A program made the translations under genes and the position numbers. From Actinomycetes bacterium (GTDB lineage: Bacteria > Actinomycetota > Acidimicrobiia > Acidimicrobiales > UBA8190), in the NCBI GenBank assembly GCA_021819525.1, contig JAKAQW010000014.1, positions 1 to 39,052 on the forward strand: a DNA stretch of 39,052 nucleotides. The letters run 5' to 3'. Shown here piece by piece: positions 1-6,944 of the stretch (the first letter of the stretch is position 1; every line of letters begins with the position of its first letter). The notes below the pieces were generated by a model, which worked only from the letters and a program-made list of their open reading frames with translations, was not told the origin of the DNA and ran no database searches.

Positions 1-120
1 CGCCTCGTAGGTGGCATCGGCCTTGGCCTCAGCCTCACGGGCGGCCATGGCAACATCGCGTGTGAATTCCGCCAGTTGCCCCAGGTTGTGCGGGATAGCC
101 TCGTAATTTGCCTTTACCAT
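1..120 (-). CDS. Hypothetical protein, N-terminal fragment (runs off the left edge)
   Basis: An open frame starts at ATG 120-118 and runs leftward off the window, so only the first 40 residues are visible (MVKANYEAIPHNLGQLAEF, then an Ala/Glu-rich helical stretch). A good Shine-Dalgarno (TAAGGAG, spacer about 6 nt) precedes the ATG, which is the main evidence that it is real. It follows the zinc-ribbon membrane protein gene on the same strand by 39 nt and may share its transcript. The visible part looks like an amphipathic helix. I do not recognise the family. It belongs to the integrated element. Confidence 0.6.
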   Translation of the reverse strand, partial: MVKANYEAIPHNLGQLAEFTRDVAMAAREAEAKADATYEA

Positions 121-159
121 GACGTGCTCCTTATTCGCTCTACTGGGATGATGTGCCGG

Positions 160-747
160 TCAGATGCCGGTTGCGCTAGCCCAACAAGCGCTCGGTTTCT
201 GAGACACGAACGCGTGGGCAGTCGACTCGCCTGCTGTCGATGCCGAGCTGCTGCCCCAGCACCAGCCCAGGCTGTAGTGCACGTACCACGGGTAGGCACT
301 CGAGCCGCCCGGAGCGGGATCTGCCAGCAGACCAACGACCGTCGTCGTCGTCGTCGGCGCGGGCGCTACCACATGGGAGACGTGGGCAACGTGGACGTGG
401 TGGGCGTCGATGGCCACCTGGTTGCGGATCGCGGTGGCCGCGGCGTGCATGGTCGGCACAACCGTAAAAGCCAGAGCCAGGGCGACAGCACCGGCCAACA
501 GGATGTGAACAACGGTGACACCCTGCTCCCCACGGCCCCTTTCCTCTTCCTCGCGGGGCTCAGCTTCGGCTTCACACTCGGCGCAACAGGCCGTCCGTCC
601 GGTGCCAGCGTCAAACGCAATGCCGCAGCCACAGGTACGCCAAAGGGGCCGGCGGCGAGCGGGTCGCCGGGCTGCAAACGGGTTGCGTCGTACTGCCGAA
701 AAGTCCTGTGTGACTTCACATTTCCCCAATGGGGTTAGTAACATCAT
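160..747 (-). CDS. Putative membrane protein with an N-terminal zinc-ribbon-like cluster
   Basis: A 195-residue protein. ATG 747 was chosen because an AAGGAG sits 7 nt upstream; a second ATG follows at 744. In order it has a basic N-terminal part, a cysteine cluster (C-G-C-G, then C-C-A-E-C about 14 residues later) that could bind one Zn, an acidic linker (EAEPREEEERGRGE), and one hydrophobic segment (VVHILLAGAVALALAFTVV). A His-rich stretch (DAHHVHVAHVSHVV), a Thr run, and a Trp/Tyr/Ser-rich tail follow. This suggests a cytosolic zinc ribbon with an extracytoplasmic tail. It is divergent from the ArdC-like gene; the 84 nt between them should hold both promoters. No family recognised; the function is unknown, possibly an element-borne envelope protein. 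Confidence 0.55.
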   Translation of the reverse strand: MMLLTPLGKCEVTQDFSAVRRNPFAARRPARRRPLWRTCGCGIAFDAGTGRTACCAECEAEAEPREEEERGRGEQGVTVVHILLAGAVALALAFTVVPTMHAAATAIRNQVAIDAHHVHVAHVSHVVAPAPTTTTTVVGLLADPAPGGSSAYPWYVHYSLGWCWGSSSASTAGESTAHAFVSQKPSACWASATGI

Positions 748-831
748 CACCGCTCTCCTTATCGGTCCGGCCCACCCGGTGGGCTCCCTCTCGTTAGGAG
801 GGTGTGCCACCCGCCGCGACACCCTCCCGGC

Positions 832-1794
832 ATGGAGACAAACGCACGCAATGAGCGACTGGCGAAGGCGACCGCAGACCTCGCGGCGGCGGTCGAGCAG
901 ATCACGACTAGCGAGGACTGGCTGCGATACTTGGACTTCCAGGCGAGGTTCACGAAATACTCGGCCGGCAATACGCTCTTGCTATTGCAGCAAGCGATGT
1001 TGCGCGGCGTGGAGGCGCGGCAGCTCGCCGGCCACCGCACCTGGCAGGCACAGGGACGCCAGGTCCGCAAGGGCGAACGAGGGTTCACCGTGCTCGCACC
1101 GGTCGTTCGCCGTGTTGCCGAGCGCGACCCGGATCTACCGCCGCCCGACCCACGACGTGCCGAGCCCGAGCCGGGTACCAAGGTGGTGCGAGGGTTTACA
1201 ACTGCCACCGTGTTCGAGGTCAGCCAGACCGAGGGTGAGCCGGTACCGGAACCGGTCAAGGTGCAAGCACTCGAAGGCCCCGGACCCGAGGGCGCATGGG
1301 CCGGGTTGACCCGGCTGGTGCGGAGCGAGGGCTTCGCCGTGTCGACGTGCCCGGTGAGCGAGCTACCGCCCACCTGCAACGGGAGGACGGACTTCACAGC
1401 CCGGACCGTGGTGGTCCGTGACGACCTCGAGCCGGCCCAGCAGGTAAAGACACTGGCCCACGAGCTGGCGCACATCCGCCTCGGGCACGAGCGGGTGGCA
1501 TCTGGCTTCGAGCACAGGGACGTGGCCGAGATCGAGGCAGAGAGCGTTGCCTACCTGATCTGCACCGAGTTGGACATGGACCCGACCGGCTACAGCTTCG
1601 GGTACGTGGCGAGCTGGTCAGGCGGCGACGTCGCCAAGTTCACCGCCACAGCAGAGCGGGTGCGCCGGGTGGCCGTCGCTACTCTCGACGAGCTGGAGGC
1701 AGTGCAGGAACGGAACGACTCACAGGCAGTCCCGCGAGAAGAGGAGGCCAGCGATGACGACGAGAACGACGACGCACTGGGGCAGGGGCAGTAA
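832..1794 (+). CDS. ArdC-like antirestriction protein (ssDNA-binding domain + zincin metallopeptidase domain)
   Basis: A 320-residue protein. Residues about 8-95 match the N-terminal domain of ArdC-type antirestriction proteins (TTSEDWLRYLDFQARF, YSAGNTLLLLQQ, and WQAQGRQVRKGERG, all typical of that ssDNA-binding domain). The C-terminal half carries H210-E-L-A-H214 with a downstream E-I-E-A-E-S-V-A-Y-L (233-242), the gluzincin arrangement seen in ImmA/IrrE-like peptidases. Family members protect incoming ssDNA of conjugative elements from host restriction. ATG 832 matches family N-termini; a GTG at 802 is in frame but sits on top of the AGGAGG at 796-801. The last residues form an acidic tail ending LGQGQ, which recurs in the nucleotidyltransferase two genes on. 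The 3' end overlaps the next gene by 41 nt, so the two are probably coupled. The antirestriction role is inferred from the family. Confidence 0.8.
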   Translation: METNARNERLAKATADLAAAVEQITTSEDWLRYLDFQARFTKYSAGNTLLLLQQAMLRGVEARQLAGHRTWQAQGRQVRKGERGFTVLAPVVRRVAERDPDLPPPDPRRAEPEPGTKVVRGFTTATVFEVSQTEGEPVPEPVKVQALEGPGPEGAWAGLTRLVRSEGFAVSTCPVSELPPTCNGRTDFTARTVVVRDDLEPAQQVKTLAHELAHIRLGHERVASGFEHRDVAEIEAESVAYLICTELDMDPTGYSFGYVASWSGGDVAKFTATAERVRRVAVATLDELEAVQERNDSQAVPREEEASDDDENDDALGQGQ

Positions 1795-2128
1795 AATAGA
1801 CGTCGTGGACCTCACCGGCGAGCAGCAGGCACTCCTGGACAGCCTGGCTCGTTACATCTGGTGGCCGTCGCCGGACGGATCACCTCATCCCTCGGTGCGC
1901 CTGCTCGCCCAGGTAATGGACATTGGTACTTGGGAGGACCTGTGTCGCATCGAGGCGACGTTCAGCGCCGAGACGCTCGCTGGCGTCCTGGCCGTGGCAC
2001 AGCCGGGATGGTTCCGACCGCAGTCCTGGTCCTATTGGCACTACCGCCTCGGCATCATCCCAACCAACGAGGAACCACCGCCTCCACCGCGACGAGGATT
2101 CTATGATGAGCTTCGCTCCGCACTTTGA
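1754..2128 (+). CDS. Putative antitoxin partner of the AbiEii-like nucleotidyltransferase
   Basis: A 124-residue protein. ATG 1754 is supported by AGGAGG at 1742-1747 with a 6-nt spacer inside the end of the ArdC-like gene. The core (LARYIWWPSPDGSPHPSVR, LAQVMDIGTWEDL, a W-S-Y-W-H-Y-R-LG block, then PPPPPRRGF) matches my memory of a small protein family encoded directly before AbiEii/AbiGii-type nucleotidyltransferases in actinobacteria and proteobacteria. Its stop at 2126-2128 lies 26 nt inside the next gene, the tight overlap expected of a toxin-antitoxin pair. No helix-turn-helix is obvious, so autoregulation cannot be argued from sequence. The antitoxin role is inferred from position; the family itself is not characterised as far as I recall. 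Confidence 0.7.
   Translation: MTTRTTTHWGRGSKIDVVDLTGEQQALLDSLARYIWWPSPDGSPHPSVRLLAQVMDIGTWEDLCRIEATFSAETLAGVLAVAQPGWFRPQSWSYWHYRLGIIPTNEEPPPPPRRGFYDELRSAL
1775..1788 (+). repeat. 14-bp direct repeat encoding the shared LGQG tail (copy 1; copy 2 at 2746-2759)
   Basis: CACTGGGGCAGGGG is identical at the 3' ends of the ArdC-like gene (1775-1788) and the nucleotidyltransferase gene (2746-2759), each preceded by a run of GAC/GAG codons. Both copies are read in the same register as ...A/S-L-G-Q-G just before the stop codon. The antitoxin gene starts across copy 1 in another frame. Confidence 0.8.
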
Positions 2129-2762
2129 GGTGCTCGGAACCGAGCAGCGCGAGTTCTGGCGAGAGCTCGGCCCCGCCCGCGAACTCGGTCTTGTGCTTTA
2201 TGGAGGCACAGCGATAGCCCTGCGCCTCGGGCACCGGCACTCAGTCGACTTCGACTTTTTCGGCGTCGGCCCGCTCGACAAGAGTGCGCTCCGGTCAGTG
2301 ATGCCCATCCTCGCGGCCGGTGACGTAGTCCAAGACGCGCCCGATACCCTCACCGTCATCGTCAACAACGTCAAGGTGTCATTGTTCGGTGTTGGTGTCT
2401 CGGTTCTCAGCGCGCCGGATGAGACAGACGACGGTGTGCTGTTGGTTGCTTCACCGGTCGATCTGCTGGCTCACAAGCTGAAGGTGATCCTCCAGCGCTC
2501 AGATGCGAAGGACTACATTGACATCGCTGCGTTGCTTGCGGCCGGGGTACCACTCGACACCGGGCTGGCGGGAGCGAGATCACTGTTCGGTGCGACGTTC
2601 CCTCCGGCCGAGGCCCTTCGAGCACTGACATACTTCGGCGACGGAGATTTGGAGCGCGTGGCCGATCCGGTTCGCGATGTGCTCAGAGACGCCGTTCGGA
2701 AGTCTCGACTGATGTTACAGGTGGACGAGGACGAGGACGACGACTCACTGGGGCAGGGGTAG
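2103..2762 (+). CDS. AbiEii/AbiGii-family nucleotidyltransferase (putative toxin)
   Basis: A 219-residue protein with the AbiEii-type nucleotidyltransferase signature: GGTAIALRLGHRHSVDFDFF at about residues 34-53, where the GG-T motif and D49-F-D51 are the catalytic and metal-binding positions. A later VDLLAHKLKVI...KDYIDIAALL block is also typical. AbiE-type toxins transfer nucleotides to tRNA or other targets in bacteriostatic phage-exclusion systems; the substrate cannot be read here. ATG 2103 and ATG 2106 are both possible; GAGGA at 2094-2098 favours 2106 slightly by spacing. It overlaps the putative antitoxin by 26 nt. The C-terminus (DEDEDDDSLGQG) repeats the acidic tail of the ArdC-like protein, although the two proteins are otherwise unrelated. 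Confidence 0.82.
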   Translation: MMSFAPHFEVLGTEQREFWRELGPARELGLVLYGGTAIALRLGHRHSVDFDFFGVGPLDKSALRSVMPILAAGDVVQDAPDTLTVIVNNVKVSLFGVGVSVLSAPDETDDGVLLVASPVDLLAHKLKVILQRSDAKDYIDIAALLAAGVPLDTGLAGARSLFGATFPPAEALRALTYFGDGDLERVADPVRDVLRDAVRKSRLMLQVDEDEDDDSLGQG

Positions 2763-2773
2763 GGTTAGCCCGG

Positions 2774-3061
2774 TCAGGCTCGGGGATCGGCAACCGGGTC
2801 CCAGTCCCAGTCGACCCGGGGCCAGTAATCCCCACGGCGAGCTTCGAGGTCTTCGAACGTGATCCCCGCTGCCCGCTCGGCGTCGATCTCCTTCAGGAAG
2901 GCCAGAACCTTCTCCCTGGTGTCGAGCGCACGACCGTCCCAGGTGATCGACACGTCATCTGCGGTGGGGGACGGCGCTGTCCGCATGGCCTCGGCCAACT
3001 CTTCGAGGGTGAGAACCGGTTCTGCGCCACCCTGGCGCTGGCGACCCCGTGTTTCGCTCAC
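2774..3061 (-). CDS. Small hypothetical protein
   Basis: A 95-residue protein starting at GTG 3061 (MSETRGRQRQ). It has a basic N-terminus, a predicted helix (VLTLEELAEAMRTA), a possible short beta element (DVSITWDGRALDT) and a long helix (REKVLAFLKEIDAERAAGI), and ends W-D-W-D-P. The layout resembles small antitoxin-like or accessory proteins, but I do not recognise a family. It ends 11 nt from the nucleotidyltransferase gene, convergent with it, so it may be transcribed with the lipoprotein gene upstream. Only a weak AGG precedes the GTG, so the start is uncertain. Confidence 0.55.
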   Translation of the reverse strand: MSETRGRQRQGGAEPVLTLEELAEAMRTAPSPTADDVSITWDGRALDTREKVLAFLKEIDAERAAGITFEDLEARRGDYWPRVDWDWDPVADPRA

Positions 3062-3138
3062 AGAGCCAGCCTACCGCTTCTGTTCTTCGCGGGGCTATCC
3101 CCTCGGCAAGTCCGTCCGGTGGCGGGGAATCAGCGTGT

Positions 3139-4161
3139 TCACGCAGTTGTCGAGCAGGTCGCAGTTCCGACGGTGACGGTGATCGGCATGCCCGTCGTCG
3201 TGTGGTACAGGCGAATGTCCGCGTAGCCGCTGCTGTCGGTGTGCTCACTCCAGGTGTCGCCGGCATCGGACGCGGTGGCGTTGGTCTCGGGCTGGTTGGA
3301 GTGAACATAGACCTGGTAGTCGCCGCTGTAGCCGTCGTTGGAGAGAGCCGCCGAGGCCCGACACCACGCAGCAGCGGTCGGTTCTTGAGGTGTCGTTGGC
3401 GCCGCGCCCGAAGCGACCGGTTCGGATGGCGTGGCAGCCGATGGCAATGCTGAGGCGCTCAGCACCGTGATGGCCCACACAGGGTGGATCTCCATCCAGC
3501 CGTGGTCCGAGTCGAGCACATAAGGTCCGGTCAACCTCACCTGGGCACCCATCGGTGGTGTGGCGATGTCGGCTCCGGTACAGGTCCCGTAGTCATAGCT
3601 GCTCGATCGATAGGCAGTGGGCGGAAGTGGAGGCGGTTGGCCCGGGGTACACCCTGGCTGGTCAGCCGGAACGATCTCGGTGACGAGCTGGCCGTCTTCG
3701 TAGGTGTCATTGGCGGCATCGAGGAGGAGCGGCTCGCCCACGGGCAGGGTCAGGTTGACGTGCACGTCTCCGTCGGCTTCGGAGCGGATGGCGGCGACTG
3801 TGCCGGTTACGGTCATGCAGGCGTTTTGGACCTTTAGCCGGTAGGGGTGGTAGACGTTGGCGAGCGGATCACCCGAGCGACAGGTCCCGGCGCTCGCGTA
3901 CGGTGCTGCCGCCGACGATGCACCAGGCGTTGGTGAAGCGGTTGACGACGATGTTGGTGAGGCACTCGGTCTGCTCGGAACTGCAGAAGACTTCGGAACC
4001 GCAGAAGACTTCGGAACTGCAGAAGAACCGGTTGAGGCCGAGCCCGATGGGGTACGCGGGCGTGGTTTCGGAGAGGTTTTGCAGGACACGACCAGCATGG
4101 CAAGCAACACCAACAAGGCGACAGACCAGCGCCTCTTCGAGCTGACACAGTATATCGTCAC
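3139..4161 (-). CDS. Surface lipoprotein with repeat linker, OB-fold-like domain and C-terminal envelope domain
   Basis: A 340-residue lipoprotein: basic N-terminus, hydrophobic stretch (VALLVLLAMLVVSC) and lipobox cysteine at about residue 27. A Ser/Pro/Thr linker follows with an SSAVPK repeat (18-nt unit, nt 3977-4025). Residues about 93-235 resemble a small OB-like domain found in actinobacterial lipoproteins: ACMTVTGTVAAIRSEADGD...H, LVTEIVPADQPGC, and VRLTGPYVLDSDHGWMEIHP. The C-terminal about 75 residues (WCRASAALSNDGYSGDYQVY...VTVGTATCSTTA) form a second compact unit with two cysteines that I have seen as an add-on in other secreted actinobacterial proteins. The start is GTG 4161 with a poor ribosome site. 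No catalytic motif is visible; a ligand-binding or adhesive surface role is a guess. Confidence 0.7.
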   Translation of the reverse strand: MTIYCVSSKRRWSVALLVLLAMLVVSCKTSPKPRPRTPSGSASTGSSAVPKSSAVPKSSAVPSRPSASPTSSSTASPTPGASSAAAPYASAGTCRSGDPLANVYHPYRLKVQNACMTVTGTVAAIRSEADGDVHVNLTLPVGEPLLLDAANDTYEDGQLVTEIVPADQPGCTPGQPPPLPPTAYRSSSYDYGTCTGADIATPPMGAQVRLTGPYVLDSDHGWMEIHPVWAITVLSASALPSAATPSEPVASGAAPTTPQEPTAAAWCRASAALSNDGYSGDYQVYVHSNQPETNATASDAGDTWSEHTDSSGYADIRLYHTTTGMPITVTVGTATCSTTA

Positions 4162-4204
4162 TGGCCACCAAACCGATCTCTCTGGTTCCTCTGCGACGGC
4201 ACGA

Positions 4205-4789
4205 TCATGCGTTGATCGCCGAGACGACCCGGCGGCGCACTATCAGCGCATGAACAATGCCGACCATCCACATGATGGCGAGGATCCCACCTGCTGCTGC
4301 AGACAGCCCGATTCCCCCCAACACAAGCCCCACGATGAGCACAACGGCATATCCAACGGCGGAGCACTGCAGATCGACCTGCTTCGCGCGGCGTCCCGCA
4401 TACCAGAACGCAGCCCAGGTCGTCAGGCCGATCGGCAACGTCAGCAGGAGCCGCCACGACTGAAGGATGGCTCCTGCGGAGAGTACGACCTTGGCGCTAC
4501 GACGAGCTGCGACAAGAGTGCTCGACCCTTCGCTCCATCGGGATGCTCGATCCGCTGGGCGATGAGCCTCGTGCCCGGACGGAGGCCCGAACGCGTGCAA
4601 TGGCAGAACTGGCTTGTTGCGGTCCAGTGCTGCCAGCTCCGATTCAAGACCAGCCACCAATGGGCCTACATTTCCTTGTGCCTGTGCGACCGCGATCTTG
4701 ACCGCACAAGGGACTCGGCCAAGTGGGTCTTTCGGATAGCGAAAGGTTACCGGTCGTCCCTTCGGAAGTGACACCGCGATCCGGCGCAT
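4205..4789 (-). CDS. Small multi-pass membrane protein with soluble N-terminus
   Basis: A 194-residue protein. The N-terminal about 100 residues are soluble (MRRIAVSLPKGRPVTFRYPKD, LGRVPCAVKIAVAQAQGN). Hydrophobic segments follow: LLLTLPIGLTTWAAFWYAG, a long AVVLIVGLVLGGIGLSAAAG stretch, and ILAIMWMVGIVHALIV, ending in a basic tail. I do not recognise a family. The frame is open upstream for 30 codons to the TGA (4880-4882) of the DUF1707 gene, but has no start codon other than ATG 4789, which has only a distant GGAG. It probably belongs to one leftward transcription unit with the DUF1707 and lipoprotein genes. Confidence 0.6.
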   Translation of the reverse strand: MRRIAVSLPKGRPVTFRYPKDPLGRVPCAVKIAVAQAQGNVGPLVAGLESELAALDRNKPVLPLHAFGPPSGHEAHRPADRASRWSEGSSTLVAARRSAKVVLSAGAILQSWRLLLTLPIGLTTWAAFWYAGRRAKQVDLQCSAVGYAVVLIVGLVLGGIGLSAAAGGILAIMWMVGIVHALIVRRRVVSAINA

Positions 4790-4879
4790 TCGAGGATCGA
4801 CGCTTACTCCCGACGCGGTCCTAATCGGTTGGTCGACAGTGCATTTCGGGCCTCGGAATCCGATGCGTCGGTTCGTGAC

Positions 4880-5428
4880 TCACAAGACGCCGACATCCGC
4901 TGTCACTTGGACGTCATGGCCTGGGACTTGGTACGTGCGGGTGGTTCCGGTGCGTTGTCCGCCTCCAAAGACGCTGCGAGAGTATCTACTCGTCGTCTGC
5001 CGTTCAGTGTGGCCGGGGGTTGTGACCCATAGCCGGAGAGACGTGCCAGGAATCCTTGCGATGATGGTTTCGCCCGCACTGCAGGGGAAATCGATGTGAT
5101 GTTCACCACGCCCGCCGCGCGCCAGGTCAAGTTGGGACTGCTTCAGCGATCGAGCCGCCTCCCAGTGGGCTAGTTGCCGCTGATACCGCCTGATCACACT
5201 TCGTTGGCGACGGGTCCGCGGGTTCGGGACAGGGGCGGGAACCAGCGGCGGCAAGTCGCGGACGAGTCCCTCCAGATCCACCAGCGTTGTCGCTACGAGC
5301 GCTCGGCCAACTCGGTCAGAGAAATCCGAGGTGTCAAGATGGCCGGCAGCCATGTGCTCCCGAAGGATCGACACGAATCGCTCCCGATCCTCCTCGGAAG
5401 CTCGACGGTCGGGCTCCCGCTCAGTCAT
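4880..5428 (-). CDS. DUF1707 (SHOCT-like) domain protein
   Basis: A 182-residue protein. Residues about 15-60 (DRERFVSILREHMAAGHLD, FSDRVGRALVATTLVDLEGLVRDL) match the DUF1707 helical domain, usually found at the N-terminus of actinobacterial membrane-associated proteins. The C-terminal half (IDFPCSAGETIIARIPGTS, LRLWVTTPGHTE) looks beta-rich and has no membrane segment. ATG 5428 has AAGGAAA a few nt upstream and matches family N-termini; the longer open frame upstream overlaps the integrase. It is divergent from the integrase gene across 62 nt. A second DUF1707 protein lies at 16680-17129. The molecular role of the family is not established. Confidence 0.75.
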   Translation of the reverse strand: MTEREPDRRASEEDRERFVSILREHMAAGHLDTSDFSDRVGRALVATTLVDLEGLVRDLPPLVPAPVPNPRTRRQRSVIRRYQRQLAHWEAARSLKQSQLDLARGGRGEHHIDFPCSAGETIIARIPGTSLRLWVTTPGHTERQTTSRYSRSVFGGGQRTGTTRTYQVPGHDVQVTADVGVL

Positions 5429-5457
5429 GGCTTTCCTTCGCTGCACTTCCGACAGAG

Positions 5458-5468
5458 GATACAGTATC
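5458..5468. promoter_or_regulatory. Palindrome between the DUF1707 gene and the integrase
   Basis: GATACAGTATC is a perfect 5+1+5 palindrome in the 62-nt divergent gap. It overlaps -10-like hexamers for both directions (TACAGT on plus, TACTGT on minus), so it could be an operator for an element-encoded repressor. No regulator for it is visible in this window. Confidence 0.3.
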
Positions 5469-5478
5469 ACCCACCACC

Positions 5479-5484
5479 TATCCT
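5479..5484 (+). promoter_or_regulatory. Candidate -10 box of a leaderless integrase promoter
   Basis: TATCCT ends 6 nt before the ATG at 5491, and no Shine-Dalgarno lies in between. This matches the TANNNT-to-start spacing of leaderless actinobacterial genes and is seen again at 13236, 28553 and 38225. No clear -35 element. Confidence 0.4.
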
Positions 5485-5490
5485 TGCCCC

Positions 5491-6711
5491 ATGACCGTCC
5501 CACGCCGCCCCACGCCCCGCCGGCGCTTCGGTCGCCTCCGCCGCCTCGCCTCGGGACGCTGGCAGGCCGGCTACAAGGGACCGGACGGAGTAGTCCGGTA
5601 CGCCGAGCAGACCTTCCCCACAAAGGCGATGGCCGAGCGGTGGTTATCGCTCACCGAGGTCAACCTCATGCGCGGCGAGTGGGTAGCACCCGACCGACAG
5701 GGAGAGACGGTGGCCGAGTGGGCGCAGCGGTGGCTGGACCGCTCCGTGCACTGGAAGCCATCGACCCGGGCCGGCCACGAGTGGATGCTGAGGGCCAGGA
5801 CGCTGCCCAGGTGGGGCGAGGTCGAGCTCACCGCGGTCACCCGCCGCGACGTCGAGGCATGGGTAGCGGAGATGATCGCCGCCGGAGCCCAGCCCGACGT
5901 GTTGCGACGGTCGCTCGAACCGCTCCAGGCCATCTGCCGGCTCGCCGTCACCGAAGGCGCCTTGGGCGCCGACCCGACCGCAGGGGTTCGCCTGCCACGC
6001 CAGCCCAAGCGCAACCTCACGGTGCTCACCGTCGCCCAGGTCGAGGCCCTGGCACGCGAGATCGAGCACCCGGTGTTCAAGCCTGCAGGCCACGGTGCGC
6101 GGGCGGCTGCACCGGACCACCGCCCCGACCTGGCACTGGCCGTACGCCTGGCCGCCTATGGCGGACCTCGAGCTGGCGAGTTGTGGGCACTACGTCGGCG
6201 GTCGATAGACCTGGCCGGACCGGCGCTGCTCATCACCGAGTCGGTCACCGAGGTCAGGGGCAAGCTGGTGGTGACCCCGCCCAAGACCGGGGTGAACCGA
6301 CGGGTGCCGCTGCCAGCCATGCTCCGAGAACCCCTTGCTGCGCAGTTGGCGACCCGGCCCGAGGACCCCGCTGCCTGGCTGTTCGTCGGGCAGACCGGGG
6401 AGCTCGTACGCCACCTGGCGGTCTACCGCCGCCACTTCCGCCCTGCTGCTGCCAGGGCTGGGGTGCCGGGCACCAGGTGGCATGACCTGAGACATACCTG
6501 TGCCAGCTTGCTCATTGCCCAAGGCGGGCACCCGAAGGCCGTCATGGAACGCCTCGGGCATTCGAGCATCACCGTCACCCTGGACCGCTACGGCCACCTG
6601 TTCCCGACGCTCGACGACGCACTCACCGCTGGGCTCAACGAGACGATCCGAGTCGCCAGTTGCACGTATGTTGCACGCCCGGAGGCCCCTAAATCCAAAA
6701 ATGGCCTCTGA
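5491..6711 (+). CDS. int: Tyrosine recombinase / integrase of an integrative element
   Basis: A 406-residue site-specific recombinase. The N-terminal basic region (RRRFGRLRRLASGRWQAGYK) is the arm-binding AP2-like type, where the W-Q-A-Y block aligns with actinophage integrases. A core-binding helical domain follows (about 65-150: TVAEWAQRWLDRSVHWKPST). The catalytic domain has R227 (GGPRAGELWALRRR), H331-D-L-R334 with H335, H357 (GHSSITVTLDRYGHL) and nucleophile Y367; all the tyrosine-recombinase residues are present. Length is normal for element integrases. The stop (6709-6711) lies 2 bp from the 3' CCA end of tRNA-Arg, and the gene points at it, as expected for an element inserted at that tRNA's 3' end. 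ATG 5491 follows a leaderless-type -10; the longer open frame overlaps the DUF1707 gene. Confidence 0.93.
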   Translation: MTVPRRPTPRRRFGRLRRLASGRWQAGYKGPDGVVRYAEQTFPTKAMAERWLSLTEVNLMRGEWVAPDRQGETVAEWAQRWLDRSVHWKPSTRAGHEWMLRARTLPRWGEVELTAVTRRDVEAWVAEMIAAGAQPDVLRRSLEPLQAICRLAVTEGALGADPTAGVRLPRQPKRNLTVLTVAQVEALAREIEHPVFKPAGHGARAAAPDHRPDLALAVRLAAYGGPRAGELWALRRRSIDLAGPALLITESVTEVRGKLVVTPPKTGVNRRVPLPAMLREPLAAQLATRPEDPAAWLFVGQTGELVRHLAVYRRHFRPAAARAGVPGTRWHDLRHTCASLLIAQGGHPKAVMERLGHSSITVTLDRYGHLFPTLDDALTAGLNETIRVASCTYVARPEAPKSKNGL

Positions 6712-6713
6712 CC

Positions 6714-6760
6714 TGGTGCCCCCGGCAGGAGTCGAACCCGCAACCTGGTGGGTAGAAGCC
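6714..6760. other. Probable element attachment site (att) at the 3' end of tRNA-Arg
   Basis: Integrase genes that end next to and point at a tRNA 3' end normally mark integration there, with the T-arm to CCA region as the duplicated core. The second copy is not in the window, so core limits cannot be set; the coordinates given cover the T arm to the anticodon arm as the usual range. Confidence 0.45.
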
Positions 6761-6790
6761 ACCCGCTCTATCCAGTTGAGCTACGGAGGC
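6714..6790 (-). tRNA. tRNA-Arg (anticodon TCT), CCA encoded
   Basis: The minus strand folds as a full cloverleaf. Acceptor GCCTCCG pairs with CGGGGGC (one T-G). The D stem is GCTC/GAGC. The anticodon stem GGTGG/CCACC carries loop CTTCTAC, so the anticodon is TCT. The T arm is GCGGG-TTCGACT-CCTGC. Discriminator A is followed by a genomic CCA (6714-6716). The 3' end faces the integrase, so it is the probable attachment site, and the gene is intact. Confidence 0.95.
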
Positions 6791-6944
6791 AAGTCACGGA
6801 CGAAATCGGTGCCGTTCCCGGTCCCGAGACCGCTGACGGTGCCCGCCTGTCCATGTGTCGTGTCAGGCGACAAAGACCGGCTCCGCGGGGAAGCTTACCG
6901 CTGGCTGCTCCCCTCGTGCAGTTGTGCCATGCTGAAGGGACCGT

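Noticed and set aside
76-738. 220-residue open frame on the plus strand
   Set aside because: It is antisense to the zinc-ribbon membrane protein, which has a good ribosome site and domain-like content; the plus frame has neither.
1-5490. Second copy of the tRNA-Arg 3' end (left attachment site)
   Set aside because: No stretch resembling the T-arm to CCA sequence was found, so the element's other end is outside the window.
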